Of a DNA stretch of 19,781 bases, positions 5,824-10,726 are shown one piece after another. Position numbers and translations under genes: made by a program. The notes below the pieces were generated by a model. The model saw only the letters and a list, made by a program, of their open reading frames with translations. It was not told the origin of the DNA and ran no database searches. Each line of letters begins with the position of its first letter. Position 1 is the first letter of the stretch. The stretch spans positions 1 to 19,781 of the forward strand of contig CALCHR010000198.1 of the NCBI GenBank assembly GCA_937901185.1, read 5' to 3'. The stretch comes from an uncultured Bacteroidales bacterium (lineage in GTDB: Bacteria > Bacteroidota > Bacteroidia > Bacteroidales > Bacteroidaceae).

Positions 5824-5940
5824 AGCGATCCTAGGACCAGCGTTAAGAAACGAAAAATAAATAATTAAATAATCGCTCGAGTCCGTCGGGGCAATCAGTA
5901 TGAGAGGATGATTAACGGACTACTCTCGAACTAAAAAAGT
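5824..5940 (+). other. Two large hairpins in the spacer after tRNA-Phe
   Basis: TTTCTTA/TAAGAAA lies near the start. It is followed by a long hairpin TCGAG-TCCGT ... ACGGA-CTA-CTCTCGA with inner AATCA/TGATT, around 5877-5935. There is no T-run, so these are not typical terminators. Confidence 0.4.
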
Positions 5941-5948
5941 TAGTAAAA

Positions 5949-5966
5949 TTATTTGCTAAATTATAC
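5949..5966 (+). promoter_or_regulatory. Promoter-like motif B, copy 2
   Basis: TTATTTGCTAAATTATAC. It ends 3 nt before the first base of structured RNA F, so a start site near 5969 would give that RNA its exact 5' end. Nearly identical to the copy upstream of the baseplate operon. Confidence 0.6.
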
Positions 5967-5968
5967 AG

Positions 5969-6115
5969 ATGTCAGTGGCCAAGTATTAAAAGGCACTAAG
6001 ACAATAGGAGCTTCATCAAATGGAACACTCGGAGGACCAACTCCACATTTCTCCGTTAGTATAAGGTTGTGAAATCCATTGAAGCTGCGTGAGGTTGAAA
6101 CTACTCACCTGACAT
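5969..6115 (+). ncRNA. Expanded tRNA-like cloverleaf RNA F
   Basis: The stems have tRNA proportions: acceptor-like ATGTCAG (5969-5975) / CTGACAT (6109-6115), linker TG, D-like arm gcc (5978-5980) / ggc (5992-5994), a 15-nt linker, anticodon-like stem gcttc (6010-6014) / gaagc (6081-6085) extended by aatgg/ccatt, 3 nt, and T-like stem gtgag (6089-6093) / ctcac (6104-6108) directly joined to the acceptor strand. The layout, including the 15-17-nt linker, matches RNA D. There is no CCA. It starts at a promoter-like motif and ends 5 nt before tRNA-Ala. Confidence 0.5.
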
Positions 6116-6120
6116 TTCAT

Positions 6121-6677
6121 GGGCCCGTAGCTCAATTGGGAGAGCACCTGCTTTGCTCGGCAAACCTACAAGTACAAAAATGAAATATGCTTAATACCAA
6201 GATTTTAGGAAATACTACCGAAATGGAATGCATGCTTGAGTGCATGAAATTAGGTATTCAGGTAAGTATTCCATTTGGTGAAGATAGTCGTTATGACTTT
6301 ATTATGGACTATGACAATAAGCTGTATAAAATACAGTGTAAGCATTGTTCAGAAATGTTAGATAACGAGGGTAATGTAGTAGCAATAAAGTTTAAGACTG
6401 TTCGACAGTCTGGAAGTAATGCTACGATACATACCAGAACGAAATACACCAAAGATGAAATTGATTATTTTGCTACTTCTTATGAAGGGCGCTGCTATTT
6501 AGTACCTGTAGAACAATGTTCAACAATGAAGTGTTTAAGAATTATATCGCCTAAGAATTGCCAAGAAAAAGGTGTATCTTTCTTAAAAGACCATGAATTA
6601 TGTGAGGTTTTAAAAACTTTGTAGGCATTGCTAAGTAAAGCAGGAGGTCGTCGGTTCGACTCCGATCGGGTCCACCA
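6121..6677 (+). tRNA. tRNA-Ala(TGC) interrupted by a 481-nt insertion
   Basis: The two halves (6121-6156 and 6638-6677) join into a perfect 76-nt tRNA: acceptor gggcccg/cgggtcc with the G3-U70 alanine identity pair, D arm gctc/gagc, anticodon arm cctgc-ttTGCaa-gcagg, T arm gtcgg-ttcgact-ccgat, ACCA. The insertion (6157-6637) lies just after the anticodon (36/37). Its ends extend the anticodon stem by tttgct/agtaaa (one G-U), then gcaa/ttgc and cctacaa/ttgtagg, so the precursor would form a ~22-bp interrupted helix. Almost everything else in the insertion is the endonuclease ORF, leaving no room for a standard group I core outside it, and the 5' exon ends in C rather than U. Confidence 0.85.
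6187..6624 (+). CDS. PD-(D/E)XK homing-type endonuclease within the tRNA-Ala insertion, 145 aa
   Basis: The N-terminal half carries GNTTEMECMLECMKLGIQVS, then RYDF and, after a turn, YKIQCK. This gives a Glu, an Asp and a Q-x-K in the order and spacing of the small PD-(D/E)XK endonucleases related to I-Ssp6803I, a ~150-aa homing endonuclease from a cyanobacterial tRNA-fMet intron. Length and tRNA location fit that family. It probably cleaves the uninterrupted tRNA-Ala gene and drives spread of the insertion (inference). No ribosome binding site is visible before ATG 6187, and the TAG stop lies inside the ttgtagg strand of the insertion's terminal helix, so translation and RNA folding may compete. 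Confidence 0.82.
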   Translation: MLNTKILGNTTEMECMLECMKLGIQVSIPFGEDSRYDFIMDYDNKLYKIQCKHCSEMLDNEGNVVAIKFKTVRQSGSNATIHTRTKYTKDEIDYFATSYEGRCYLVPVEQCSTMKCLRIISPKNCQEKGVSFLKDHELCEVLKTL

Positions 6678-6799
6678 GACACCGGCCACTATACTAGTTA
6701 ATAGGGATGTCCAGGTCGAAGACTAAATAGGGTGTTTCCTCTAGCGGTTGCAAACGCGAAAGGTAAGAGCTCTCCGGGTTGCCAAATTTTTTAATATTT
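6678..6799 (+). other. Unassigned spacer before tRNA-Pro
   Basis: It contains ACACC/GGTGT and GCG/CGC pairings and ends with a segment ccgggtt-gcca followed by aaatttt, which resembles a tRNA 3' end. However, no T arm precedes it and no matching 5' strand was found. No gene. Confidence 0.3.
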
Positions 6800-6875
6800 C
6801 GGGGCGTAGTTCAGTTGATAGAACGCGGCATTTGGGATGCTGAGGCCGTGGGTTTGAGTCCCGCCGCTCCGGCCA
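6800..6875 (+). tRNA. tRNA-Pro(TGG) with a compensatory 19-56 change
   Basis: Acceptor cggggcg/cgctccg (one G-U), D arm gttc-agttgata-gaac, anticodon arm cggca-ttTGGga-tgctg, T arm gtggg-tttgagt-cccgc, G73 and encoded CCA. The T-loop has T56 instead of C56 and the D-loop has G18-A19 instead of G18-G19, so the tertiary 19-56 pair is apparently A-U. Confidence 0.93.
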
Positions 6876-6902
6876 TAAATTACCAATTATTTAGGAGGAA
6901 AC

Positions 6903-7544
6903 ATGTCAAAGCTTTGTACAGAATGCTATAAGCAGAGATACGGAAGTCTTCCAACTAGTATATCTCTTAGTCAGGAGCCTGCTCTTTGTAGTCAGTGTGA
7001 TAAAGAAGAACAACTGATACTTAATGAGGAAACTGCTGAAGAGACTGTTGAAGAAGAAGCGCCTATAGAAACTACAGCTCTGACTGTGGCAGAATGTCAA
7101 GTAGAGACTCAGAAGCATATTGAGGCTGTTCGTAGATACATTCGTTTTATGATCGATAAGCTTGATACTCGTGGTGTAAAACACGATGCTTCTAAGTTAG
7201 AGTCACCTGAGGTAGAAGTTTTTGCTGAATATACTCCAAAATTAGCTAATACAACGTTTGGCAGCAAAGAGTATTATGCTAACTTAGAAGGTATGAAATC
7301 TGCATTAACTCATCATTATGCTGCAAACAGACACCATCCGGAGCATTTTGGAAATGGTATTAATGATATGACTCTCATTGATATTTTAGAAATGTTTTGT
7401 GACTGGAAGGCTAGTACTCTAAGACACAACGATGGAAATCTTTTAAAGAGCATTGAAACTAACGCTGAGCGCTTTAATATTGAAGGACAGCTCAAGCAGA
7501 TTTTGATCAATACCGCTCGAATGATTGACGAGCATGAAGATTAA
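6903..7544 (+). CDS. DUF5662-like phage protein with N-terminal CxxC region, 213 aa
   Basis: A strong AGGAGG precedes ATG 6903. Residues 1-36 hold two CxxC pairs (CTEC and CSQC), a probable small zinc knuckle. An acidic linker follows (about 40-60), then a helical domain with HDASKLE (about 95) and ALTHHYAANRHHPEHF (about 138), ending NGINDMTLIDILEMFCDWKA. This His/Asp pattern is characteristic of the phage-associated DUF5662 family, whose function I do not know to be established. The conserved HD and HHxxxxHHPEHF residues suggest a metal site, perhaps HD-like hydrolase. It is followed 22 nt later by the protease gene, probably in one operon. Confidence 0.82.
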   Translation: MSKLCTECYKQRYGSLPTSISLSQEPALCSQCDKEEQLILNEETAEETVEEEAPIETTALTVAECQVETQKHIEAVRRYIRFMIDKLDTRGVKHDASKLESPEVEVFAEYTPKLANTTFGSKEYYANLEGMKSALTHHYAANRHHPEHFGNGINDMTLIDILEMFCDWKASTLRHNDGNLLKSIETNAERFNIEGQLKQILINTARMIDEHED

Positions 7545-7566
7545 TAATATTTGAGGTTTTATTAAT

Positions 7567-8385
7567 ATGAAAGTTACAGATCGCGTATTTAGTAATCTAA
7601 TATCTCCGTTTGATATTAGAGACTATAAAATTGCTACAACTATACAGGAATTTCCTGAAACATTCGTTTTACCAGAAGTTACTGTAAAAAATCAGGGTGG
7701 CACTGGTAGCTGTGTAGCTCATGCTTGCTCATCTGTTGTTGAGTTTCATAACAAGCGACAGGAAAATACTGATGTAGTATTTAGTACTGAATTTATTTAC
7801 GGTTATCGTCCTGCTGGCTATTATGTCGGTGAAGGTATGTATATTCGTAATGCTCTTGAGACTCTTCGTAAGGTTGGAGATTGCCCTCTTGATGATCTTA
7901 AGGGTAATCATAAGTGTCCTGAGGCAATGGAAATTGTTGAAGCTAAGCTAGATGAGCTTAAGGATAAGGCTTATCCTCATAGAATTTCTACTTATGCTAA
8001 AGTAAATACTGAGACTGAAATTAAGCAGGCTCTTATGGATTTTGGCTATGTTGTAGTGTCTATGCCTTGGTATAAGAATTATAAGCTCAAGAATGGTGTT
8101 TATACTTATACTTCTGAGGATCGCAGTGGTCTTCATTGTGTTATTATTTACGGTTGGGACGAAAGAGGCTGGCTTGTACAGAATTCTTGGGGAGCTCTCT
8201 GGGGTCAGAAAGGCAAGTTTGTAGTTCCTTTTGATTTCAAGTGGACTGAAGCTTGGGCTGTAACTGACAAGATTGTCGGCGAAGGCGACTTAGTACGCCC
8301 TGCAGATAACTGGTTTGTTAAGACTTTCAGTAAGGCTATTAACTCTGTAGTAAATCTTTTCTGGAAACTTATTAAAAAGATTTAA
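7567..8385 (+). CDS. Papain-like (C1A-type) cysteine protease, 272 aa
   Basis: All expected catalytic residues can be placed: Gln43 (oxyanion hole) and Cys49 in KNQGGTGSCVAHA with papain spacing, His190 in GLHCVIIYGWD, and Asn206 in VQNSWGALWG. There is no signal peptide and only a short region precedes the catalytic domain, so it is probably cytoplasmic and made active. A hydrophobic/basic tail (NSVVNLFWKLIKKI) may contact membrane or other protein. GAGG lies ahead of ATG 7567. C1-family proteases occur in large phages; the target is unknown. Possible roles are prohead processing, host protein cleavage or counter-defence. Its stop codon overlaps promoter motif A copy 3. Confidence 0.9.
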   Translation: MKVTDRVFSNLISPFDIRDYKIATTIQEFPETFVLPEVTVKNQGGTGSCVAHACSSVVEFHNKRQENTDVVFSTEFIYGYRPAGYYVGEGMYIRNALETLRKVGDCPLDDLKGNHKCPEAMEIVEAKLDELKDKAYPHRISTYAKVNTETEIKQALMDFGYVVVSMPWYKNYKLKNGVYTYTSEDRSGLHCVIIYGWDERGWLVQNSWGALWGQKGKFVVPFDFKWTEAWAVTDKIVGEGDLVRPADNWFVKTFSKAINSVVNLFWKLIKKI

Positions 8386-8416
8386 AATTTAATATTTTAT
8401 ATTGTATTATATAATA
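8384..8416 (+). promoter_or_regulatory. Promoter-like motif A, copy 3
   Basis: AAAATTT (8384-8390), 10 nt, ATTGTATTATATAATA (8401-8416), overlapping the stop codon of the protease gene and ending 3 nt before RNA H. Confidence 0.7.
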
Positions 8417-8419
8417 ACA

Positions 8420-8530
8420 CCAGTACGGCAGTTCAATTCTGCACCCAGAGGATCATTCTCATGGAGTTATTTAGGTTCCAAATGAGATGGGATACGGTTC
8501 GATTCCGTTAGGGTATGAGGTAAGTACTGG
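8420..8530 (+). ncRNA. Cloverleaf-like RNA H
   Basis: The perfect 7-bp closing stem CCAGTAC (8420-8426) / GTACTGG (8524-8530) encloses a first arm gcag-ttcaatt-ctgc, a central arm TCTCATGGA/TCC-AAATGAGA and a third arm acgg-ttcgatt-ccgt with a canonical T-loop. Unlike a tRNA, 15 nt separate the third arm from the closing strand, and there is no CCA. A start site just after the motif at 8384 would produce this RNA. Confidence 0.45.
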
Positions 8531-8558
8531 AAACCTAAAATTTTTTCTAAAATAAATT

Positions 8559-8590
8559 AAAATTTAGAAAAAATATCGTATAATATAATA
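8559..8590 (+). promoter_or_regulatory. Promoter-like motif A, copy 4
   Basis: AAAATTT (8559-8565), 9 nt, ATCGTATAATATAATA (8575-8590). It ends 3 nt before tRNA-Ser(GCT), so transcription would begin at or near the mature 5' end. Confidence 0.7.
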
Positions 8591-8593
8591 CAT

Positions 8594-8684
8594 GGAGAAG
8601 TACTCAAGCTGGTCAAGAGGACGCACTGCTAACGCGTTAGGCCGGTAATACGGTGCGTGGGTTCGAACCCCACCTTCTCCGCCA
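8594..8684 (+). tRNA. tRNA-Ser(GCT)
   Basis: A class II tRNA: acceptor ggagaag/cttctcc, anticodon loop ctGCTaa on an acgc/gcgt stem with an A-C pair next to the loop, variable arm gccg-gtaata-cggt, T-loop ttcgaac, G73 and encoded CCA. Confidence 0.93.
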
Positions 8685-8782
8685 AACAAGTTTAGGGGCA
8701 CATACCGATGGTCATGGTAATTGTGGAGAGTGAGGCTAAGCAGCTAAAAGTATTAGGAACTGACCCTTCGGTACTTTTTATG

Positions 8783-8803
8783 AGAATAGGCTAAACATAT
8801 TCT
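8783..8803 (+). other. Hairpin 11 nt upstream of tRNA-Tyr
   Basis: Perfect AGAATA/TATTCT. A member of the hairpin-before-tRNA set. The rest of 8685-8814 has a TACC/GGTA hairpin and no gene. Confidence 0.45.
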
Positions 8804-8814
8804 TAATTTCATAT

Positions 8815-8902
8815 GGGTCGGTATGTCTAGTTGGCGATGACACCTGACTGTAAATCAGGCACACCGGAAACACCGTTGGTTCGATTCCAACCCGGCCCAC
8901 CA
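8815..8902 (+). tRNA. tRNA-Tyr(GTA)
   Basis: An ordinary class II tRNA-Tyr: acceptor gggtcgg/ccggccc (one U-G), anticodon arm cctga-ctGTAaa-tcagg, a normal short variable arm (about 14 nt), T-loop ttcgatt, ACCA. It contrasts with the expanded copy at 1597. Confidence 0.95.
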
Positions 8903-8999
8903 AAGTCTACTGTTTATCATTTTCATACGACTTGAAGGTTGCTGTGGCGTGAAAATCGTACTCAATTCTGAAAAACTGAATAGAAAATGTATTTAATCT

Positions 9000-9087
9000 G
9001 CGGGTGTAGCCGAATGGCATAGGCGCTGCGTTTAGGCCGCAGTGGATGAAAGATTCCGTAAGGGTTCAAGTCCCTTCACCCGCACCA
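9000..9087 (+). tRNA. tRNA-Leu(TAG)
   Basis: A class II tRNA: acceptor gcgggtg/cacccgc, anticodon arm ctgcg-ttTAGgc-cgcag, T-loop ttcaagt, encoded ACCA. A perfect hairpin TTGTGC-GAAA-GCACAA follows immediately. Confidence 0.95.
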
Positions 9088-9184
9088 ATTGTGCGAAAGC
9101 ACAAAATCTTCCCACCTGGAGTGTGATGCCCATGAAAGTATCAATGAACTTCAAAAGCGAGGATAGTCCAATCGGCTGATTGGA

Positions 9185-9223
9185 GTGAGCGTGCCTGAGG
9201 CTCACATAAATAAAAACTCAGGC
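9185..9223 (+). promoter_or_regulatory. Two mutually exclusive hairpins before tRNA-Asp
   Basis: GTGAGC (9185-9190) pairs with GCTCAC (9200-9205), and GCCTGAG (9193-9199) pairs with CTCAGGC (9217-9223). The second strand of one lies inside the other, so both cannot form together. This is the geometry of a switch or alternative processing fold. The second hairpin ends 7 nt before tRNA-Asp. Confidence 0.45.
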
Positions 9224-9230
9224 TTGGAAT

Positions 9231-9305
9231 GGCTCCGTAGCTCAGAGGAAGAGCACTGCACTGTCACTGCAGAGGTCGGGATGTCAGAATTCCTCGGAGT
9301 CGCCA
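9231..9305 (+). tRNA. tRNA-Asp(GTC) with altered T-loop
   Basis: Acceptor ggctccg/cggagtc (one G-U), D arm gctc-agaggaa-gagc, anticodon arm ctgca-ctGTCac-tgcag, G73 and encoded CCA. The T arm is irregular: stem gggat/ttcct has a T-T pair and the loop reads GTCAGAA, with T54 and A58 both replaced by G. Confidence 0.88.
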
Positions 9306-9610
9306 CTTGTAGAAATATTAGCAAAATAAGCCACTACAGCAAACTAGAGGCGTGGGTAACCAATCCCACAGGGCTCGCAATGAGCGCTCGGGCACGGAAG
9401 CCGCTAGGTATCAAATAGGCGGATGTGCGGTCGAGTGACCTTAAGCTCACCATATCGTGAGGATAGACGAAGCATCGAGTCGGGCGTCAGACATAAGGCG
9501 TTGACAAGGTTAGAAGTAAGTCTGAGGATATCTCGAGTAAAGTAAGAAACTGCTTCTTGAATTTTTATAGAAACTAGGCTTTGCTTACGTAACTATGAAA
9601 AAACTTATAA
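9306..9610 (+). other. Structured spacer upstream of an orphan tRNA 3' half
   Basis: No gene. Hairpins include TGTAG/CTACA, GTGGG/CCCAC with a surrounding ctagaggc/gccgctag closure (about 9341-9410), CTCAC/GTGAG, TCAGAC/GTCTGA and AAGAA/TTCTT. A tRNA 5' half for the 3' half at 9611 might start near 9424 (tgtgcgg, one mismatch and one G-U with cttcaca), but its D arm is not convincing. Confidence 0.35.
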
Positions 9611-9638
9611 GTTGGTTTAAGTCCAACCTTCACAACCA
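9611..9638 (+). tRNA. Orphan tRNA 3' half (T arm, acceptor strand, CCA)
   Basis: T arm gttgg-tttaagt-ccaac, acceptor strand cttcaca, A73 and CCA, ending 3 nt before tRNA-Asn. The T-loop has T56, which would call for A19 in its partner D-loop. No adjacent upstream sequence supplies tgtgaag and a D arm at normal distance. It may be the 3' exon of a strongly interrupted, permuted or split tRNA, or a remnant. Confidence 0.5.
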
Positions 9639-9641
9639 TTT

Positions 9642-9716
9642 GGCTCTATAGTTCAGAGGCAGAACGTTTGACTGTTAATCAAAATGTCGCTGGTTCGATC
9701 CCAGCTAGAGCCTCCA
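9642..9716 (+). tRNA. tRNA-Asn(GTT)
   Basis: Acceptor ggctcta/tagagcc, D arm gttc/gaac, anticodon loop ctGTTaa on a ttga/tcaa stem, T arm gctgg-ttcgatc-ccagc, encoded CCA. The discriminator is T rather than the usual G for Asn. Confidence 0.93.
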
Positions 9717-9730
9717 GTAAGGTTAAATAA

Positions 9731-9841
9731 GTTCCTTAGGTTTTTTGCAAGAAGCCTGAATACTTTGTGAGATGCGAAACTCTGTGAACCCTGCTACATT
9801 AAAGGGGAATCGAAAAAGCCGTTCCTGGGGTCCTGAGAAAC
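9731..9841 (+). ncRNA. Closed structured RNA between tRNA-Asn and tRNA-Glu
   Basis: GTTCCTTAGG (9731-9740) pairs with CCTGAGAAAC (9832-9841) except one C-A position and one G-U. Inside are AGG/CCT, GAG/CTC, CCC/GGG and GGAA/TTCC hairpins. No CCA, no ORF. Confidence 0.35.
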
Positions 9842-9858
9842 GTTAAATACAGTGACTA

Positions 9859-9886
9859 GAATATAGTATATGTAGGTGCTATATTC
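9859..9886 (+). other. Hairpin 5 nt upstream of tRNA-Glu(TTC)
   Basis: The perfect 8-bp GAATATAG/CTATATTC, with a 12-nt loop. Confidence 0.55.
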
Positions 9887-9891
9887 ATTTT

Positions 9892-9967
9892 GGTGGGTTA
9901 GTCAAGTTGGTCAAGACGCGGGCCCTTCAAGCCTGAGGCAGGAGTTCGAGCCTCCTACTCACTACCA
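9892..9967 (+). tRNA. tRNA-Glu(TTC)
   Basis: Acceptor ggtgggt/actcact (G1-U72 and one other G-U), D arm gtc/gac, anticodon arm cgggc-ccTTCaa-gcctg, T arm aggag-ttcgagc-ctcct, encoded ACCA. Confidence 0.93.
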
Positions 9968-10047
9968 TGCTGCTGTGGATTGCAGACCTCTTAATTACCA
10001 CAGGTGAGGATAGGTTGGTAAACCGACTAAGGTAAGCTTAGAAAAGT

Positions 10048-10132
10048 TTCCATTTTTATAGGTGCCACGAAGTGCTACAAGGGAGTTATAAATCGATATA
10101 GCCCGTTTGTTAGACAGCAGTGGTAAATGGAA
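10048..10132 (+). ncRNA. Closed structured RNA, 85 nt
   Basis: The perfect 8-bp TTCCATTT/AAATGGAA closes a region with CCAC/GTGG and a GGG-agt-TATA/TATA-g-CCC hairpin. The preceding 80 nt after tRNA-Glu contain TGTGG/CCACA and GGTT/AACC hairpins. No gene. Confidence 0.38.
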
Positions 10133-10149
10133 TTTGAGAAACAGCCTAT

Positions 10150-10182
10150 AAAATTTTAAAAATTATATTGTATAATATAATA
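10150..10182 (+). promoter_or_regulatory. Promoter-like motif A, copy 5
   Basis: AAAATTT (10150-10156), 10 nt, ATTGTATAATATAATA (10167-10182). It drives the ~430-nt structured leader that precedes the permuted tRNA-Phe. Confidence 0.7.
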
Positions 10183-10187
10183 TACGG

Positions 10188-10612
10188 GCCTGACCGATAA
10201 CTTCCCGTAAGGGAATTAAAGAGGTAAACTGACAAGACCTCGCTGTGATGAGCAGTACCTCAGGCAATGTGTGACGGGACCTGTGGCGACTGAAAAGGTT
10301 GCCATGAATATGCTAACCCCATGTTCTAACTTGTCTTTGATGAGATGAAGGAAAATATTTAAGGGCCGACTGGTTGAAATATTTTCGCTCTCGCAAAGAG
10401 CTAGTCTCAATGCAAAAGGATGAGACAAGGTAAGGTAAACTACAGGAAGTATAATAGTTCGAGTTTAGCAAGCAAGGGCGACTTCCATTTATATCTGCTA
10501 TGGTGGATATAAGAAATACGAGTACAATGCGACGGAAAGTATTGAAGGCGGGTAGCATTTTTGCACTCAAAAGGTGTGAAAACTACGACAATAGTCTGTC
10601 TTCTGTCGATCT
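10188..10612 (+). ncRNA. ~425-nt structured non-coding leader of the permuted tRNA
   Basis: It starts about 6 nt after the promoter motif. The first 78 nt form a compact element closed by GCCTGA/TCAGGC with TTCCC-gtaa-GGGAA and GAGGT/ACCTC arms. Further perfect hairpins are AAAATATTT/AAATATTTT (9 bp), GCTCT/AGAGC, GTCTCA/TGAGAC, GGAAGT/ACTTCC, TTATATC/GATATAA and CGACA/TGTCG, the last ending 4 nt before the tRNA 3' segment. There is no ORF with a ribosome binding site. It may be a large ornate RNA of a known or new class; I could not match it by eye. Confidence 0.5.
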
Positions 10613-10726
10613 CAACTTAGCGCAGGTTGGAATCCTGCCCGGGGTGCCAAATTTTATTACTTTAGGATAGTTTGCACCTATCCTCTATATACCCCGGTAG
10701 CTCAGTGCTAGAGCGGTTGCTGAAAA
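10613..10726 (+). tRNA. Circularly permuted tRNA-Phe(GAA) candidate
   Basis: The 3' segment (10613-10649) comes first: caact, tagc, T arm gcagg-ttggaat-cctgc, acceptor strand ccggggt, G73, CCA. After 41 nt containing a 7-bp hairpin (10664-10684) comes the 5' segment (10691-10726): acceptor strand accccgg, ta, D arm gctc-agtgcta-gagc, stem ggttg, loop ctGAAaa. All stems match: acceptor 7/7, anticodon 5/5 (one G-U). The D-loop has C19 instead of G19 and the T-loop has G56 instead of C56, a compensatory swap of the 19-56 tertiary pair linking the two segments. No continuous D-arm-to-anticodon sequence precedes the 3' segment, and no CCA end follows the 5' segment. Maturation would need cutting and ligation at the anticodon loop. 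Confidence 0.72.

Noticed and set aside
6157..6637. A standard group I intron in tRNA-Ala
   Set aside because: Outside the ORF only ~45 nt remain, the upstream exon ends in C, and no P7/P3 core was recognised. A core inside the ORF was not fully excluded.
10613..10726. Permuted two-piece tmRNA
   Set aside because: The order (acceptor piece before 5' piece) fits, but the 5' piece has a canonical D arm and a Phe anticodon loop, and no tag reading frame was seen.
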